Assembly: GCF_003003215.1 (NCBI RefSeq)
Contig: NZ_PVUF01000011.1
Location: forward strand, 96,348-160,347
DNA from: Tritonibacter scottomollicae
GTDB lineage: Bacteria > Pseudomonadota > Alphaproteobacteria > Rhodobacterales > Rhodobacteraceae
Direction of reading: 5' to 3'
DNA: 64,000 bases
Shown: piece by piece, positions 1-8,282 of the stretch
How positions within the stretch are numbered: position 1 is the first letter of the stretch
Layout: the number at the start of each line of letters is the position of its first letter
Position numbers and translations under genes: made by a program
The notes under the pieces: model-generated
Seen by the model: the letters and a program-made list of their open reading frames with translations, nothing else
Told to the model about the DNA's origin: nothing
Databases searched by the model: none

Positions 1-389
1 GGCAAGCCTTTGGGTCGGTAGGGCAGGTATTCCTTCGTGGAAATTCCCTCGCTGGCAAAATACTGACGAAGGGCAAGCACTTCTTCCAGCGTAAACCATT
101 TTGAGCCACCTTCACCTTCGCCTTGCGGCAGGTCCGGATGCGCTTTCAAGACACGTCGCAAATGCTGCGGTGCCACCGGGATCAGATAGCGGGTGATTTC
201 CCAGACCGAGAACTTTCGCAGCCGCTTCTCCCCGTCGGGCGCATATCCACGACGGGCCAGGTCCTCTCGGCCTTTGCCACAGAGTGCGGCGGCCTTGGCA
301 AATCGGGCGGTCTGGATCGGATCAGGGAGCTTGCCTGCGGCTTTCTCCGGGTCCAAATTGAAATACGGCGGCAAAGATGGGGTACTCAT
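1..389 (-). CDS. ParA/RepA-like plasmid partition ATPase, N-terminal part (cut by window edge)
   Basis: The reverse strand from the ATG at 389 is open to the window edge, giving 129 residues beginning MSTPSLPPYF. It contains a MerR/HTH-like stretch (KRLRKFSVWEITRYL) and a FTLEEVLALRQYF segment, as in the N-terminal DNA-binding region of RepA/ParA ATPases encoded beside plasmid replication genes. The Walker-type ATPase domain would lie outside the window and is not seen. It is divergent from the Rep_3 initiator, with about 670 bases of iteron-bearing DNA between them. ParA ATPases move plasmid copies apart together with a ParB-type protein; here ParA may also repress its own operon. The family call is by resemblance and gene context. 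Confidence 0.75.
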   Translation of the reverse strand, partial: MSTPSLPPYFNLDPEKAAGKLPDPIQTARFAKAAALCGKGREDLARRGYAPDGEKRLRKFSVWEITRYLIPVAPQHLRRVLKAHPDLPQGEGEGGSKWFTLEEVLALRQYFASEGISTKEYLPYRPKGL

Positions 390-646
390 GAGGTTGCTCG
401 ATCTCGATGAATGTATGTTGATTATGGTTATATGCCCAAGAATAGAGAACATCTTTGGCGGTGCATAGGCCTGAAGGGGCGTGTCGGCGGGTTTTTCTGG
501 GTGCCTTTCACTGGTTTCGTGACGAAACGTTGCTGTTTTCTCTTGGGAACCATAAAAATACGGCCAACAAAGCGTTTAATTATTTAGAGTCTTTAGATTC
601 TTTGCTGCTGAATAACGCAATGAATTCAGACTACTAAATCATCTTG

Positions 647-756
647 GGGACCTGCTTTCAGGTCGAGTGGTACCTATGTACAGGATCAAAGGTACCCGTA
701 TACGGGCGGAAAGGGACCTCAAAGCAGGTCTAAGGGTTCCGATTCTCAGGGGCGGG
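647..756 (+). repeat. Five tandem 22-bp iterons (origin)
   Basis: Copies begin at 647, 669, 691, 713 and 735, exactly 22 bases apart. Each starts with GGNNCC (GGGACC, GGTACC, GGTACC, GGGACC, GGTTCC), followed by six variable bases and then CRGG (CAGG in four copies, CGGG in one). A 22-bp period is about two helical turns, so all copies face the same side of the DNA, as expected for cooperative binding of a Rep_3 initiator. The repeats are seen directly; the role as Rep binding sites is inferred from their position. Confidence 0.8.
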
Positions 757-987
757 ACGCTGCCGCACAGCCGCTCTCGATGCGCGCCTCCGTCGCGCTT
801 ACGTGTGGCAGAGCGTTGATTTCGACACTGAACTCCCAAATTAGAGCCTAGCACAGAACGTGCGCTGTGGCGCCATACGGGCCATGGGGCAGGCGGGGCC
901 GATTCGCTCTCTGACGGGATGCGCAGGTTCTGGTCCTGTGCATGGGTACCTTTGAAGTGCCGCTGTCTGAGTTTAGCGAGATCACCA

Positions 988-1022
988 AAGGAACCCGTGT
1001 CGGATTGTCTGGCAGGTTCCTT
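988..1022. promoter_or_regulatory. Inverted repeat, probable Rep autoregulatory operator
   Basis: AAGGAACC (988-995) and GGTTCCTT (1015-1022) are perfect 8-bp inverted arms with a 19-base spacer. Their GGNNCC cores match the iteron core, but the downstream CRGG element is absent. Rep_3 initiators often repress their own gene by binding inverted iteron-like halves as dimers. This location, 40 bases before the preferred rep ATG, fits that, and argues against the longer reading frame starting at 942. Confidence 0.45.
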
Positions 1023-1061
1023 ATGTGGCAGTCTGCGAAAAAACAAGAGGCAGATGATTCC

Positions 1062-2357
1062 ATGGCAGAGCGGAGCTTTGACGACGACCGATTGACCGGC
1101 GCCCTGACGCGAGAAACGGTCAAGAAAAACGTCGCCGCGATTCACATCAGCGGCAAACTGACGCTGCTGCAGCGCAAACTGTCAAATGTCTTGCTGCTGA
1201 ACGCGTATGACACATTGACCACGGCGCGCAGTCACACGATCGACGCGCGGACGCTTGCGATGATGGTGGGGTATAATTCCAACGACGTCGACAGTCTGCG
1301 GGCCAGTCTGCGCGCTCTGGCCGAAACTGTTGCGGAATGGGATATGCTCGATGAGCAGGGGCATCAGGAGTGGGGCGTCTCTGCGCTGCTGAGTTTCGCC
1401 AAGTTGAAGAACGGCGTCTGCGAATACGCCTACTCGCCAGCCTTGGCGCAAAAACTGCATGACCCAAAGATCTATGCACTGATCAACGTCAAGATCCAAC
1501 GCAACTTCAGTTCGGGCCACGGGCTGGCTCTGTATGAGAACTGCTATCGGTTCGTGCGCACCGGCTCGACTGGATGGTGGAGCCTTGAGATCTTTCGCAA
1601 GCTGATGGGCGTGGACGGGTCCGCCTATTATGAGAGCTTCAAGCATCTGAACGCAAAGATCATCAAACCGGCAGTGGCTGAGGTCAACAAGAGCTCTGAC
1701 ATCATCATTGAACCGCAAACCCGCAAGAAGGGCAGGGCGGTCAGCGAGATCCGGTTCCTGATCCGCGAGAACCCGCAGATGGCAATGTTCCAGATTGATG
1801 ATAGCGACGGTTTGCGCAATTTGCCCGTCTACAAAGCACTGCGGGGGCAGGGGGTTTCTGATCGGCTTGCGCGTCAATGGATCACGGAGCACGGCCCGGA
1901 CTACGTGCAGGAAAAGCTCAACTATGTCGCGGGGCAGGGGGACGTGAAATCCAGCGTGGGCTATCTGCGTGCGGCAATCATGGGCGATTACAGCCCGTCT
2001 GAGGGCGGAGGCGGTGGTGCGCGCCAGGCTCCTGTCGATCCAGAAACCCAAGCACGTCTGGAGGAGAAACGTGCGGAGCAGGCCGCCGCACAAGCCGCCG
2101 AGGACGCCGCGTTTCAGGCCCGCGCAGCAGCGCGGCGCGATCGGGCCCGGCATCTTGATATCGTCGAAACTCTGGTTTCGCGGCGAAACCCCACGCAGCG
2201 AGATGCGGACAAGCGCTTGTTTCAGTCCCGCCTGGAGAGCGAACTCGACCGGGAACACTTTCGCCAGCATGGATGGAGATCGGCGCTGAATGCAGCGAGC
2301 ATCATCGCCTTCTGGCAAGAGCTGGAGCCAGATGCATTCGCTGAGGATGAGGGGTGA
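1062..2357 (+). CDS. Plasmid replication initiator, Rep_3/RepB superfamily
   Basis: A 431-aa protein with the two winged-helix halves of Rep_3 initiators. The first runs from about residue 25 (KLTLLQRKLSNVLLLNAYD) through the first 130 residues. The second includes a GWWSLEIFRKLMGV helix pair and an AEVNKSSDIIIEPQTRKKGR segment, the usual DNA-binding strand region. The C-terminal third is charged and Ala/Arg/Glu-rich, probably helical. The start at ATG 1062 has an AAGAGG-type ribosome site. ATG 1023 and ATG 942 are in frame upstream, but 942 would place the inverted repeat inside the gene. It would bind the upstream iterons to start replication. Family confident, subgroup not. Confidence 0.85.
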   Translation: MAERSFDDDRLTGALTRETVKKNVAAIHISGKLTLLQRKLSNVLLLNAYDTLTTARSHTIDARTLAMMVGYNSNDVDSLRASLRALAETVAEWDMLDEQGHQEWGVSALLSFAKLKNGVCEYAYSPALAQKLHDPKIYALINVKIQRNFSSGHGLALYENCYRFVRTGSTGWWSLEIFRKLMGVDGSAYYESFKHLNAKIIKPAVAEVNKSSDIIIEPQTRKKGRAVSEIRFLIRENPQMAMFQIDDSDGLRNLPVYKALRGQGVSDRLARQWITEHGPDYVQEKLNYVAGQGDVKSSVGYLRAAIMGDYSPSEGGGGGARQAPVDPETQARLEEKRAEQAAAQAAEDAAFQARAAARRDRARHLDIVETLVSRRNPTQRDADKRLFQSRLESELDREHFRQHGWRSALNAASIIAFWQELEPDAFAEDEG

Positions 2358-2482
2358 TTTGCGTGTCACACGGCGCGGACGGCCGGTGATCCGTTGGCAA
2401 GGTTTGCTCTCCCAATGACCGCTGCGGAGTGGTCACCGGAAGAGCGTGCAGCAGTGGCTGCCAAGGGTCTTTGTGTTGAGGG

Positions 2483-3331
2483 TTAGCGCCGCTGGAACAG
2501 TATCATGGCCAGCGCCAGCAGGGATGATCCCAGCATCAACAGCAGCGACACGGCATTGAGGAGCGGGGTCGAACCTTCCTTGAGCCTGTCGAACATGGCG
2601 ATCGTGAGCGGCGCATCAGAGCCGACCAACATCAGCGTGGTGTTGAAGTTCTCAAAGCTCATCAGAAACGCCACGACCACCGCACCGATGATTGCGGGCA
2701 TCAGAAACGGAATGGTGATGGTGCGCACTGCCGTGAGGCGGGTTGCACCGAGGTTGAGGGCGGCCTCTTCCAGCGTGCGGTCGAATTTTTGCAACCGGGC
2801 GCTGATGACCAGCGTTGCAATGGTGGTGATGAACGAGAACTGCCCCAGAACCACCAGCAGCAACCCAGGGCGCAGCGCCTGAATGTCCATTTGCGCCACG
2901 TCCCAGATGCCGTTGGCGAGCGTCGAGGAAAACACCAGAATGGAAATGCCAAGCACGATCCCCGGGATCACCAGTGGTAGCAACATCAGCACGTAAAGCA
3001 CTGTCTTTCCACGGAAATCATAGCGGTTGAACAGGAAGGCATTGGTCGTTCCGACGCTGACCGACAACACCGCGACACAGGCCGCAACAAAGACCGAGGT
3101 GCCGACCGCGCGGAGAATGCCACGCTCATGAAATACGCCGATCTGGGGCGCCTCGGCGCCAAAGAACCAGTTCCAGGTGAACCCCTCCCATGGCAGGGAC
3201 GGGAATTGGCTGTCGTTGAAGGCAAAGACCGCAACCACCGTAAGCGGGAGCGCGAGGTAGAGGAAGAACATCAGCACATAGCCGCCATAGATCAGGCGAA
3301 AGCTGCGGGATTGGGGAATGGTGGGAATCAT
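2483..3331 (-). CDS. potC: Spermidine/putrescine-type ABC transporter permease PotC
   Basis: A 282-aa integral membrane protein of the binding-protein-dependent permease family. It has a first transmembrane segment at about residues 13-38, and the EAA cytoplasmic loop (EEAALNLGATRLTAVRTITIPF) lies at about residues 190-210. That is the contact with the ATPase PotA. It is the last gene of a minus-strand unit potD-potA-potB-potC, three bases after potB. PotC pairs with PotB to form the inner-membrane channel. The substrate class (polyamine or a related amine) is inferred from the PotD/PotF-like binding protein upstream and is not fixed by the permease sequence. Confidence 0.85.
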   Translation of the reverse strand: MIPTIPQSRSFRLIYGGYVLMFFLYLALPLTVVAVFAFNDSQFPSLPWEGFTWNWFFGAEAPQIGVFHERGILRAVGTSVFVAACVAVLSVSVGTTNAFLFNRYDFRGKTVLYVLMLLPLVIPGIVLGISILVFSSTLANGIWDVAQMDIQALRPGLLLVVLGQFSFITTIATLVISARLQKFDRTLEEAALNLGATRLTAVRTITIPFLMPAIIGAVVVAFLMSFENFNTTLMLVGSDAPLTIAMFDRLKEGSTPLLNAVSLLLMLGSSLLALAMILFQRR

Positions 3332-3334
3332 GGT

Positions 3335-4192
3335 TTACCCCATTGTTTCTTGCAAGGTACGTCCCGTCAGGCGCAGCATGCCCCAGACGATCACCGAAGA
3401 CAGGAGCAGCAGCATGAAGCCGAATGTGGCGCCAAGCTCCCAGTTCGAGCGCACGATGAACTGGTTATAGATCATCTCGGTGAACCACAGGCTGTCCTTG
3501 CCACCCAGCATCGTCGGGGTCAGGTAGTTGCCGAGGCTCAGCATGAAGACCACGATCGATCCGGACACAATGCCCGGCATGGCGTGGGGGATGATGATCT
3601 CGCGCAGGACCGACAGACCGTTGCCGCCCAGATCATAGCCCGCCTCGATCACGCTGTCGTCGAGGCTTTCAAGCGTGGTGACGAGTGGCACCACCATGAA
3701 CAACATCGACGTATAGACCAGCCCGACCATCATGGCGGAGTCATTGTAGAGCATTTCGACAGGCTGATCCGCCAGACCCACCCATTGCAGGAGGTTCGAA
3801 ATCAGGCCGGTTTCCCGCAACAGGATCATCCAGCCGAATGTGCGTACAAGCTCTGACACGTAAAACGGGATGAGGCAGAGCAGGAATAGCACCTGTTGCA
3901 GTCGCCCCTTGGCCATTTTGGCGATGTAATAGGCGACCGGAAAGGCGATCAGCAGTGTGATGCCGGTGGCAAGGATCGACATGATGGCGGTGCGCCAGAA
4001 GGTGCGCAGGTAAAGCGGTTCGGTCAGCGCCTTCTCATACTGCGCCAGGCTGGTGTCATAGACGCCAAAGCTGATGCGTTCGCGCAGCGAAATCAGCAGC
4101 ATGTCGATATGAGGGATGATAATCAGCAGGCTGAGCCACAGAACAAGTGGCGTCAGCAGAAGGACAAATCCGATACGGGCATGGTTGCGCAT
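3335..4192 (-). CDS. potB: Spermidine/putrescine-type ABC transporter permease PotB
   Basis: A 285-aa inner-membrane permease, companion of PotC. The N terminus has a strong transmembrane stretch (about residues 8-30), then a periplasmic loop, further membrane segments, and an EAA-type loop (EAGYDLGGNGLSVLREIIIP) at about residues 180-200. Its ATG overlaps the stop of potA by one base and potC starts three bases after its own stop, so the genes are translationally linked. Length and domain order are normal for the family. Confidence 0.85.
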   Translation of the reverse strand: MRNHARIGFVLLLTPLVLWLSLLIIIPHIDMLLISLRERISFGVYDTSLAQYEKALTEPLYLRTFWRTAIMSILATGITLLIAFPVAYYIAKMAKGRLQQVLFLLCLIPFYVSELVRTFGWMILLRETGLISNLLQWVGLADQPVEMLYNDSAMMVGLVYTSMLFMVVPLVTTLESLDDSVIEAGYDLGGNGLSVLREIIIPHAMPGIVSGSIVVFMLSLGNYLTPTMLGGKDSLWFTEMIYNQFIVRSNWELGATFGFMLLLLSSVIVWGMLRLTGRTLQETMG

Positions 4193-5283
4193 CAGACACT
4201 CTCCCTGAAACAGGTGGCCTGTGCGGCACCCCAGCCGATATGGACCGTGTCGCCGCGTTTGAGCGCGGCGAATTCGCCGGATTGGGGCAGGGTGACCTCT
4301 AGCGTTTCGCCGACATTATCCTGGACCAGCACGCGCGAGGCGGCACCGTTGAACAGAATGCTGGTGACGGTGCAGCGCAGCTGGTTGTCAAACGTGGCCA
4401 GTGCCGTGGGGGCGGCGGCCAGGCGGATGGTTTCAGGGCGCACAAAGATCTCGGCCGTGTCGCCTGTGGACAGCTCATTCACGGCGGTGGCGCGCATGGC
4501 CAGTCCACTGTCGGTACGCAGCTGAAGCGCATCACCCTCGACCCGCTCGATCCGGCCTTTCCAGCGATTGGCCTCGCCAATGAAGCCAGCGACAAAGGGT
4601 GTGTCGGGTCTGTAATAGAGATCCTGCGCCGTGCCGACCTGTTCAAACCGCCCCTGGTTCATGACGGCGATCTGGTCGGACATCACCAGCGCCTCGGACT
4701 GGTCGTGGGTGATGTAGACAAACGTGGTGTCAAATGCGGCCTGAAGCGCCTTCAGCTCAACCTTCATATGTTCGCGCAGTTTGAGATCGAGCGCGCCCAA
4801 CGGTTCATCCAGCAGCAGCACATCCGGTTCCAGCACCATGCAACGGGCGATCGCGACACGCTGTTTTTGTCCCCCGGACAGCTCATCGACCTTGCGGTGC
4901 CCAATGCCGGGCAGGCCGATGCGCTCCAAGGCCTCGTCGACTTTGTGGGCGATCTGATCCTTTGGCACCTTGTTGCGGCGCAGGCCGTAGCCGATGTTCT
5001 CGGCGATCGTCATCATCGGAAACAGCGCCAGATGCTGGAACACCATGTTCACCGGGCGTTTGTTCGGAGGGGTGTTCAGGACGGAGCCGCCCTTGATCCG
5101 GATGTCGCCTGAGGTGGGCTCGAGAAAACCGGCAATCATCCGCATGATTGTGGTTTTGCCGCAGCCGGAAGGGCCGAGGATTGAGAAGAAGCTGCCTGGC
5201 GGCACCGAAAAGGACACATTATCGACAGCGGTGGTGGTGCCGAAGCGTTTCGCAAGCTCAGCGCATTCAAGATCAGGGGTCAT
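4192..5283 (-). CDS. potA: Polyamine-type ABC transporter ATP-binding protein PotA
   Basis: A 363-aa ATPase that powers uptake through PotB/PotC. Visible motifs: Walker A GPSGCGKTT (about residues 37-45), Q-loop VFQHLALFP, signature LSGGQKQRVAIAR, Walker B VLLLDEPLGALD, and H-loop YITHDQSEA. The C-terminal 120 residues form a TOBE_2-type regulatory domain, as in PotA/FbpC/CysA transporters. It overlaps potB by one base and lies 156 bases after potD, with a hairpin in that gap that could lower transporter mRNA relative to the binding protein. Confidence 0.9.
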   Translation of the reverse strand: MTPDLECAELAKRFGTTTAVDNVSFSVPPGSFFSILGPSGCGKTTIMRMIAGFLEPTSGDIRIKGGSVLNTPPNKRPVNMVFQHLALFPMMTIAENIGYGLRRNKVPKDQIAHKVDEALERIGLPGIGHRKVDELSGGQKQRVAIARCMVLEPDVLLLDEPLGALDLKLREHMKVELKALQAAFDTTFVYITHDQSEALVMSDQIAVMNQGRFEQVGTAQDLYYRPDTPFVAGFIGEANRWKGRIERVEGDALQLRTDSGLAMRATAVNELSTGDTAEIFVRPETIRLAAAPTALATFDNQLRCTVTSILFNGAASRVLVQDNVGETLEVTLPQSGEFAALKRGDTVHIGWGAAQATCFRESV

Positions 5284-5397
5284 GCAGGGGTCCGTTGTAG
5301 ACGGTTCGGGTCAACACTTGAAAAAGGAAAGATCGCGGCATGCGCCCCCCGACAGGGAGAGCGCATACCGCGTTTCAGGTCTTTTCCAAAACGAGTA

Positions 5398-5426
5398 GGG
5401 CGGCATCCGTAGATCAGATGCCGCCC
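5398..5426 (-). terminator. Intercistronic hairpin between potD and potA
   Basis: Arms GGGCGGCATC (5398-5407) and GATGCCGCCC (5417-5426) pair perfectly over 10 bp with a 9-base loop, just downstream of the potD stop. The following T-run is poor, so this is more likely a partial terminator or a 3-prime stabiliser that keeps potD mRNA high than a full stop. Confidence 0.6.
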
Positions 5427-5439
5427 ATGTCAGAAGAAA

Positions 5440-6504
5440 TCAGTTGGCTGCCTGAACGCGGTCCAGAACATCACCTTCGATGGATTCCAGACCGGCCGGA
5501 ACCGGCGGGTACCACTTGATGTTGTCGATCGCCTCTTGCGGGAAGCTGGCCTGATACTTGGCTTTCAGGCTGTCTTCGGCAAATTGATCGGCACCTGCGG
5601 AGGCGGTGAAGTTCCCTGCAGACGCCGTGATCTTGGCGGCGACTTCCGGCTGCATCACAAAGTTGATCCAGTCATATGCCGCATCATCCGCCTGACCCTT
5701 GGCGGGCAGAACAAAGGTGTCGATCCAGCCCAAGGCGCCCGACGCAGGCGCAACAAAAGTGATATCTGCGTTGTCGTCGTTTAGCTTCCAGCCGCCGGTG
5801 TCCCATGCCATGGAGGCCGTGACCTCGCCGGAGCGCAGCAGGTTCATCAGCTCGTCGCCGCCGCCCCAGTAGGTTTTGACGTTGGATTTGCACTCGGTCA
5901 GTTTGGTTTCGACCTTCTGCATGATCTCGGCATATTTCTCTTCGTCGCCGTAGGCCGCAAACGGATCTTCACCCAACGCGAAGGCAAAGCCGATCAGGGT
6001 CGGGCGCTTGAGCCGGTAGGAGACGTTGCCCGCCACTTCCGGTGCGCAGAGGTCGGTGTAGTCCTTGACCACGTCTCCGGCTTCGGCAGTGTTGATCACC
6101 AGGCCCGAAGTGCCCCAGACATGCGGCACGCCATAGACGTCACCGCCGACGGTGGTGTTGCCCATGGTGGCCTTCAGCATCGAGGGAATGAATAGCGACT
6201 CGTCCAGTTTCGACACGTCGATGGGCTTGTAGATGCCAAATTCCATCTGCGGGCCCATGATCCGGTCCTGCGAGGGCTGTGCCAGGTCAAAACCGCCACC
6301 GCCGGTTGCGCGCAGCTTGGCGATCATTTCCTCATTGTTGGATTTTGTCACCTCAACGGTATGGCCGGTTTCTTCCTCGAACATTTCGATAACCTCGTCG
6401 GGCGCATATCCACCCCAGGTCAGCAGGCGCAGCGTGTCCGCCGAAGCTGTCTGGCTCAGGGCCAGCACGGTCAGGCAGGTTGTGGTCAGCAGTGTCTTGG
6501 TCAT
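5440..6504 (-). CDS. potD: Polyamine-type periplasmic substrate-binding protein (PotD/PotF family)
   Basis: A 354-aa exported protein. The ATG at 6504 follows a GAGGGGAAG ribosome site and gives a classic signal peptide (MTKTLLTTTCLTVLALSQTASA). A longer frame to 6570 would add 22 residues before the signal and is rejected. The mature start DTLRLLTWGGYAPDEVIEMF and the central FDLAQPSQDRI segment are typical of PotD/PotF-type solute receptors. It captures an amine substrate and delivers it to PotBC. Exact specificity (putrescine, spermidine, or other) cannot be told by eye. A TetR-like palindrome lies about 50 bases upstream. Confidence 0.85.
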   Translation of the reverse strand: MTKTLLTTTCLTVLALSQTASADTLRLLTWGGYAPDEVIEMFEEETGHTVEVTKSNNEEMIAKLRATGGGGFDLAQPSQDRIMGPQMEFGIYKPIDVSKLDESLFIPSMLKATMGNTTVGGDVYGVPHVWGTSGLVINTAEAGDVVKDYTDLCAPEVAGNVSYRLKRPTLIGFAFALGEDPFAAYGDEEKYAEIMQKVETKLTECKSNVKTYWGGGDELMNLLRSGEVTASMAWDTGGWKLNDDNADITFVAPASGALGWIDTFVLPAKGQADDAAYDWINFVMQPEVAAKITASAGNFTASAGADQFAEDSLKAKYQASFPQEAIDNIKWYPPVPAGLESIEGDVLDRVQAAN

Positions 6505-6554
6505 GGTCTTCCCCTCTAGGTGTCGGATCGAGTTCGGGCACAGGATGCGCGGGG

Positions 6555-6570
6555 TTGACCGAACGGTCAA
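6555..6570. promoter_or_regulatory. TetR-like operator upstream of potD
   Basis: TTGACCGAACGGTCAA is a perfect 7-bp inverted repeat with a 2-base centre. This compact shape is typical of TetR-family operators. It lies 51 bases before the potD ATG, where it could overlap or adjoin the promoter. No TetR gene is in this part of the window, so the regulator would be encoded elsewhere. Confidence 0.5.
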
Positions 6571-6750
6571 ACTTTTTAATGGGTTGGCGCCGCTTAGGAT
6601 GCAAATTTTGCCGCATAATCATTATTTTCGCGACTTTTGCGATTGGATGAGAGGCTGAGTGGTGCCGCGGTAACGCAAGCGCACGGCGGACACCCACAGC
6701 AGGCGGCTGCTCTTTACAGAGGCCTTTCACAAGGGGGCCTTCACCGGCGA

Positions 6751-8265
6751 TCAAGCGGCAAACATGTCCTTATACGCCTCGCGCAGAATGTTCTTCTGCA
6801 CCTTGCCCATGGTGTTGCGCGGCAGCTCGTCGATGAGGATCAGCTGCCGGGGATGTTTGAACCGCGCCAGCTGGGACTGCACGGCCTCCATCATCGCTTC
6901 GGTGTCGGGTGTTTCACCCGGAGCGGCAACGAGAATGCCCAACACCGTTTCGCCGAAGTCCGGGTGCGGCACGCCGATGACCGCGCTTTCCAGCACGCCG
7001 GGCTGGTCATCAAGCACCAGTTCGATCTCCTTGGGGTAGATGTTGTAGCCGCCCGAGATGATCAGATCCTTGTTGCGGCCAACGATGTGGACATATGCGT
7101 CCGCATCCACCTTGCCGAGGTCGCCGGTGATAAAGAACCCGTCTTCGCGCAGTTCGGCGGCGGTTTTCTCGGGCATTTGCCAATAGCCTTTGAACACATT
7201 GGCACCGCGCACTTCGATCTGGCCGACCTCGCCCTGGGGCAGGCTGGCGCCGCTGGCGGGATCGGTCACTTTCAGTTCCACTCCGGGCAGGGGGAAGCCG
7301 ACGGTGCCGGCGCGGCGCTCACCTTCGTAGGGGTTGGAGGTGTTCATGTTGGTCTCGGTCATGCCGTAACGTTCCAGGATCCGATGCCCTGTGCGGGTCT
7401 CGAATTGCACATGTGTCTCTGCCAACAGCGGCGCGGAGCCGGAGATGAACAACCGCATGTGCGAGGTCAGCGCGCCCGTAAAGCGATCATCACTCAGCAA
7501 GCGGGTGTAGAAGGTCGGAACCCCCATCAGCGTGGTGGCCTGCGGCAGTTTTCCAATCACGACGTCGAGATCGAACTTTGGCAGAAAGATCAGGCTGCCC
7601 CCCGCGAGAAGGGTCACGTTGCTGGCGACGAACAGACCATGGGTATGGAAGATCGGCAGCGCGTGCAGCAGTACGTCATCGGCCGTGAAGCGCCATTCCT
7701 TGACCAGCGTCTCGGCATTGGACAGCAGGTTGTTCTGCGTCAGCATTGCGCCTTTGGAACGGCCCGTCGTGCCGGAGGTGTACAGGAACGCGGCGAGATC
7801 CTCAGCGTCGCGCGCGACGGTGTCAAACGTTTCGGGCATCGCTGCTGCCTGGTCGGTCAGCGTGCCACTGCCATCCGCATTCAGCGTTTCCAGCCTGGCC
7901 CCAAGCTGCGTGGTGATCGGCGTTAGCGTGTCTTCCATCCGTGCGTCGCAGACCACGACGGAGGCGCCGCTGTTTTCAATGAAATAGGACAGCTCATCCG
8001 CTGTGTAGGCGGTGTTCAGCGGCAGGAAGATCAGCCCGGCCTGCGTGCAGGCCGCATAGAGCGCCAGTGCTTCGGGGGATTTCTCAACCTGTGCGGCCAC
8101 GCGATCACCGGGCGTGAGACCGAGGTGCGTCAGCACATGGGCGATTTGGGCGGTGATGCCGAGAAAGTCCTGATGGCTCAGAACCTTGCCATCCGGCAGA
8201 TGCAGAAACGGGGTCGATTTGCCAGCATGGGTGCCAAACAGGCGATCATACAATGGGTTTGCCAT
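6751..8265 (-). CDS. matB: Malonyl-CoA synthetase (malonate--CoA ligase)
   Basis: A 504-aa adenylate-forming enzyme that makes malonyl-CoA from malonate, CoA and ATP. The P-loop-like AMP-binding motif YTSGTTGRSKGAML is near residue 160, the GERRAGTVGFPLPGVELK region is in the middle, GDLGKVD marks the hinge, and PRNTMGKVQKNILR near the C terminus carries the conserved catalytic Lys. It is the second gene of the matA-matB unit, 17 bases after matA. Adjacent malonyl-CoA decarboxylase and MatR make malonate the best-supported substrate. Confidence 0.9.
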   Translation of the reverse strand: MANPLYDRLFGTHAGKSTPFLHLPDGKVLSHQDFLGITAQIAHVLTHLGLTPGDRVAAQVEKSPEALALYAACTQAGLIFLPLNTAYTADELSYFIENSGASVVVCDARMEDTLTPITTQLGARLETLNADGSGTLTDQAAAMPETFDTVARDAEDLAAFLYTSGTTGRSKGAMLTQNNLLSNAETLVKEWRFTADDVLLHALPIFHTHGLFVASNVTLLAGGSLIFLPKFDLDVVIGKLPQATTLMGVPTFYTRLLSDDRFTGALTSHMRLFISGSAPLLAETHVQFETRTGHRILERYGMTETNMNTSNPYEGERRAGTVGFPLPGVELKVTDPASGASLPQGEVGQIEVRGANVFKGYWQMPEKTAAELREDGFFITGDLGKVDADAYVHIVGRNKDLIISGGYNIYPKEIELVLDDQPGVLESAVIGVPHPDFGETVLGILVAAPGETPDTEAMMEAVQSQLARFKHPRQLILIDELPRNTMGKVQKNILREAYKDMFAA

Positions 8266-8282
8266 GGGCGGGGCCTTTCTTC

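Larger units (their letters stand above)
390..1061. other. Replication origin / control region between parA and rep
   Basis: This gap separates the divergent partition and initiator genes. From about 405 to 640 it is AT-richer than its surroundings, followed by five 22-bp iterons (647-756), a stretch with no clear feature, and an 8-bp-arm inverted repeat at 988-1022 just before the preferred rep start. AT-rich DNA plus iterons beside a Rep_3 initiator gene is the usual design of an iteron-regulated origin. The exact opening site and any DnaA box were not identified. Confidence 0.6.

Noticed and set aside
1182..2369. 395-residue open frame on the minus strand opposite the rep gene
   Set aside because: It mirrors the codon structure of rep, has no ribosome site and no family resemblance, and is a high-GC shadow.
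6637..7926. 429-residue open frame opposite matB
   Set aside because: Shadow of a confident enzyme gene; composition is rich in His, Gln and Arg, typical of antisense frames.
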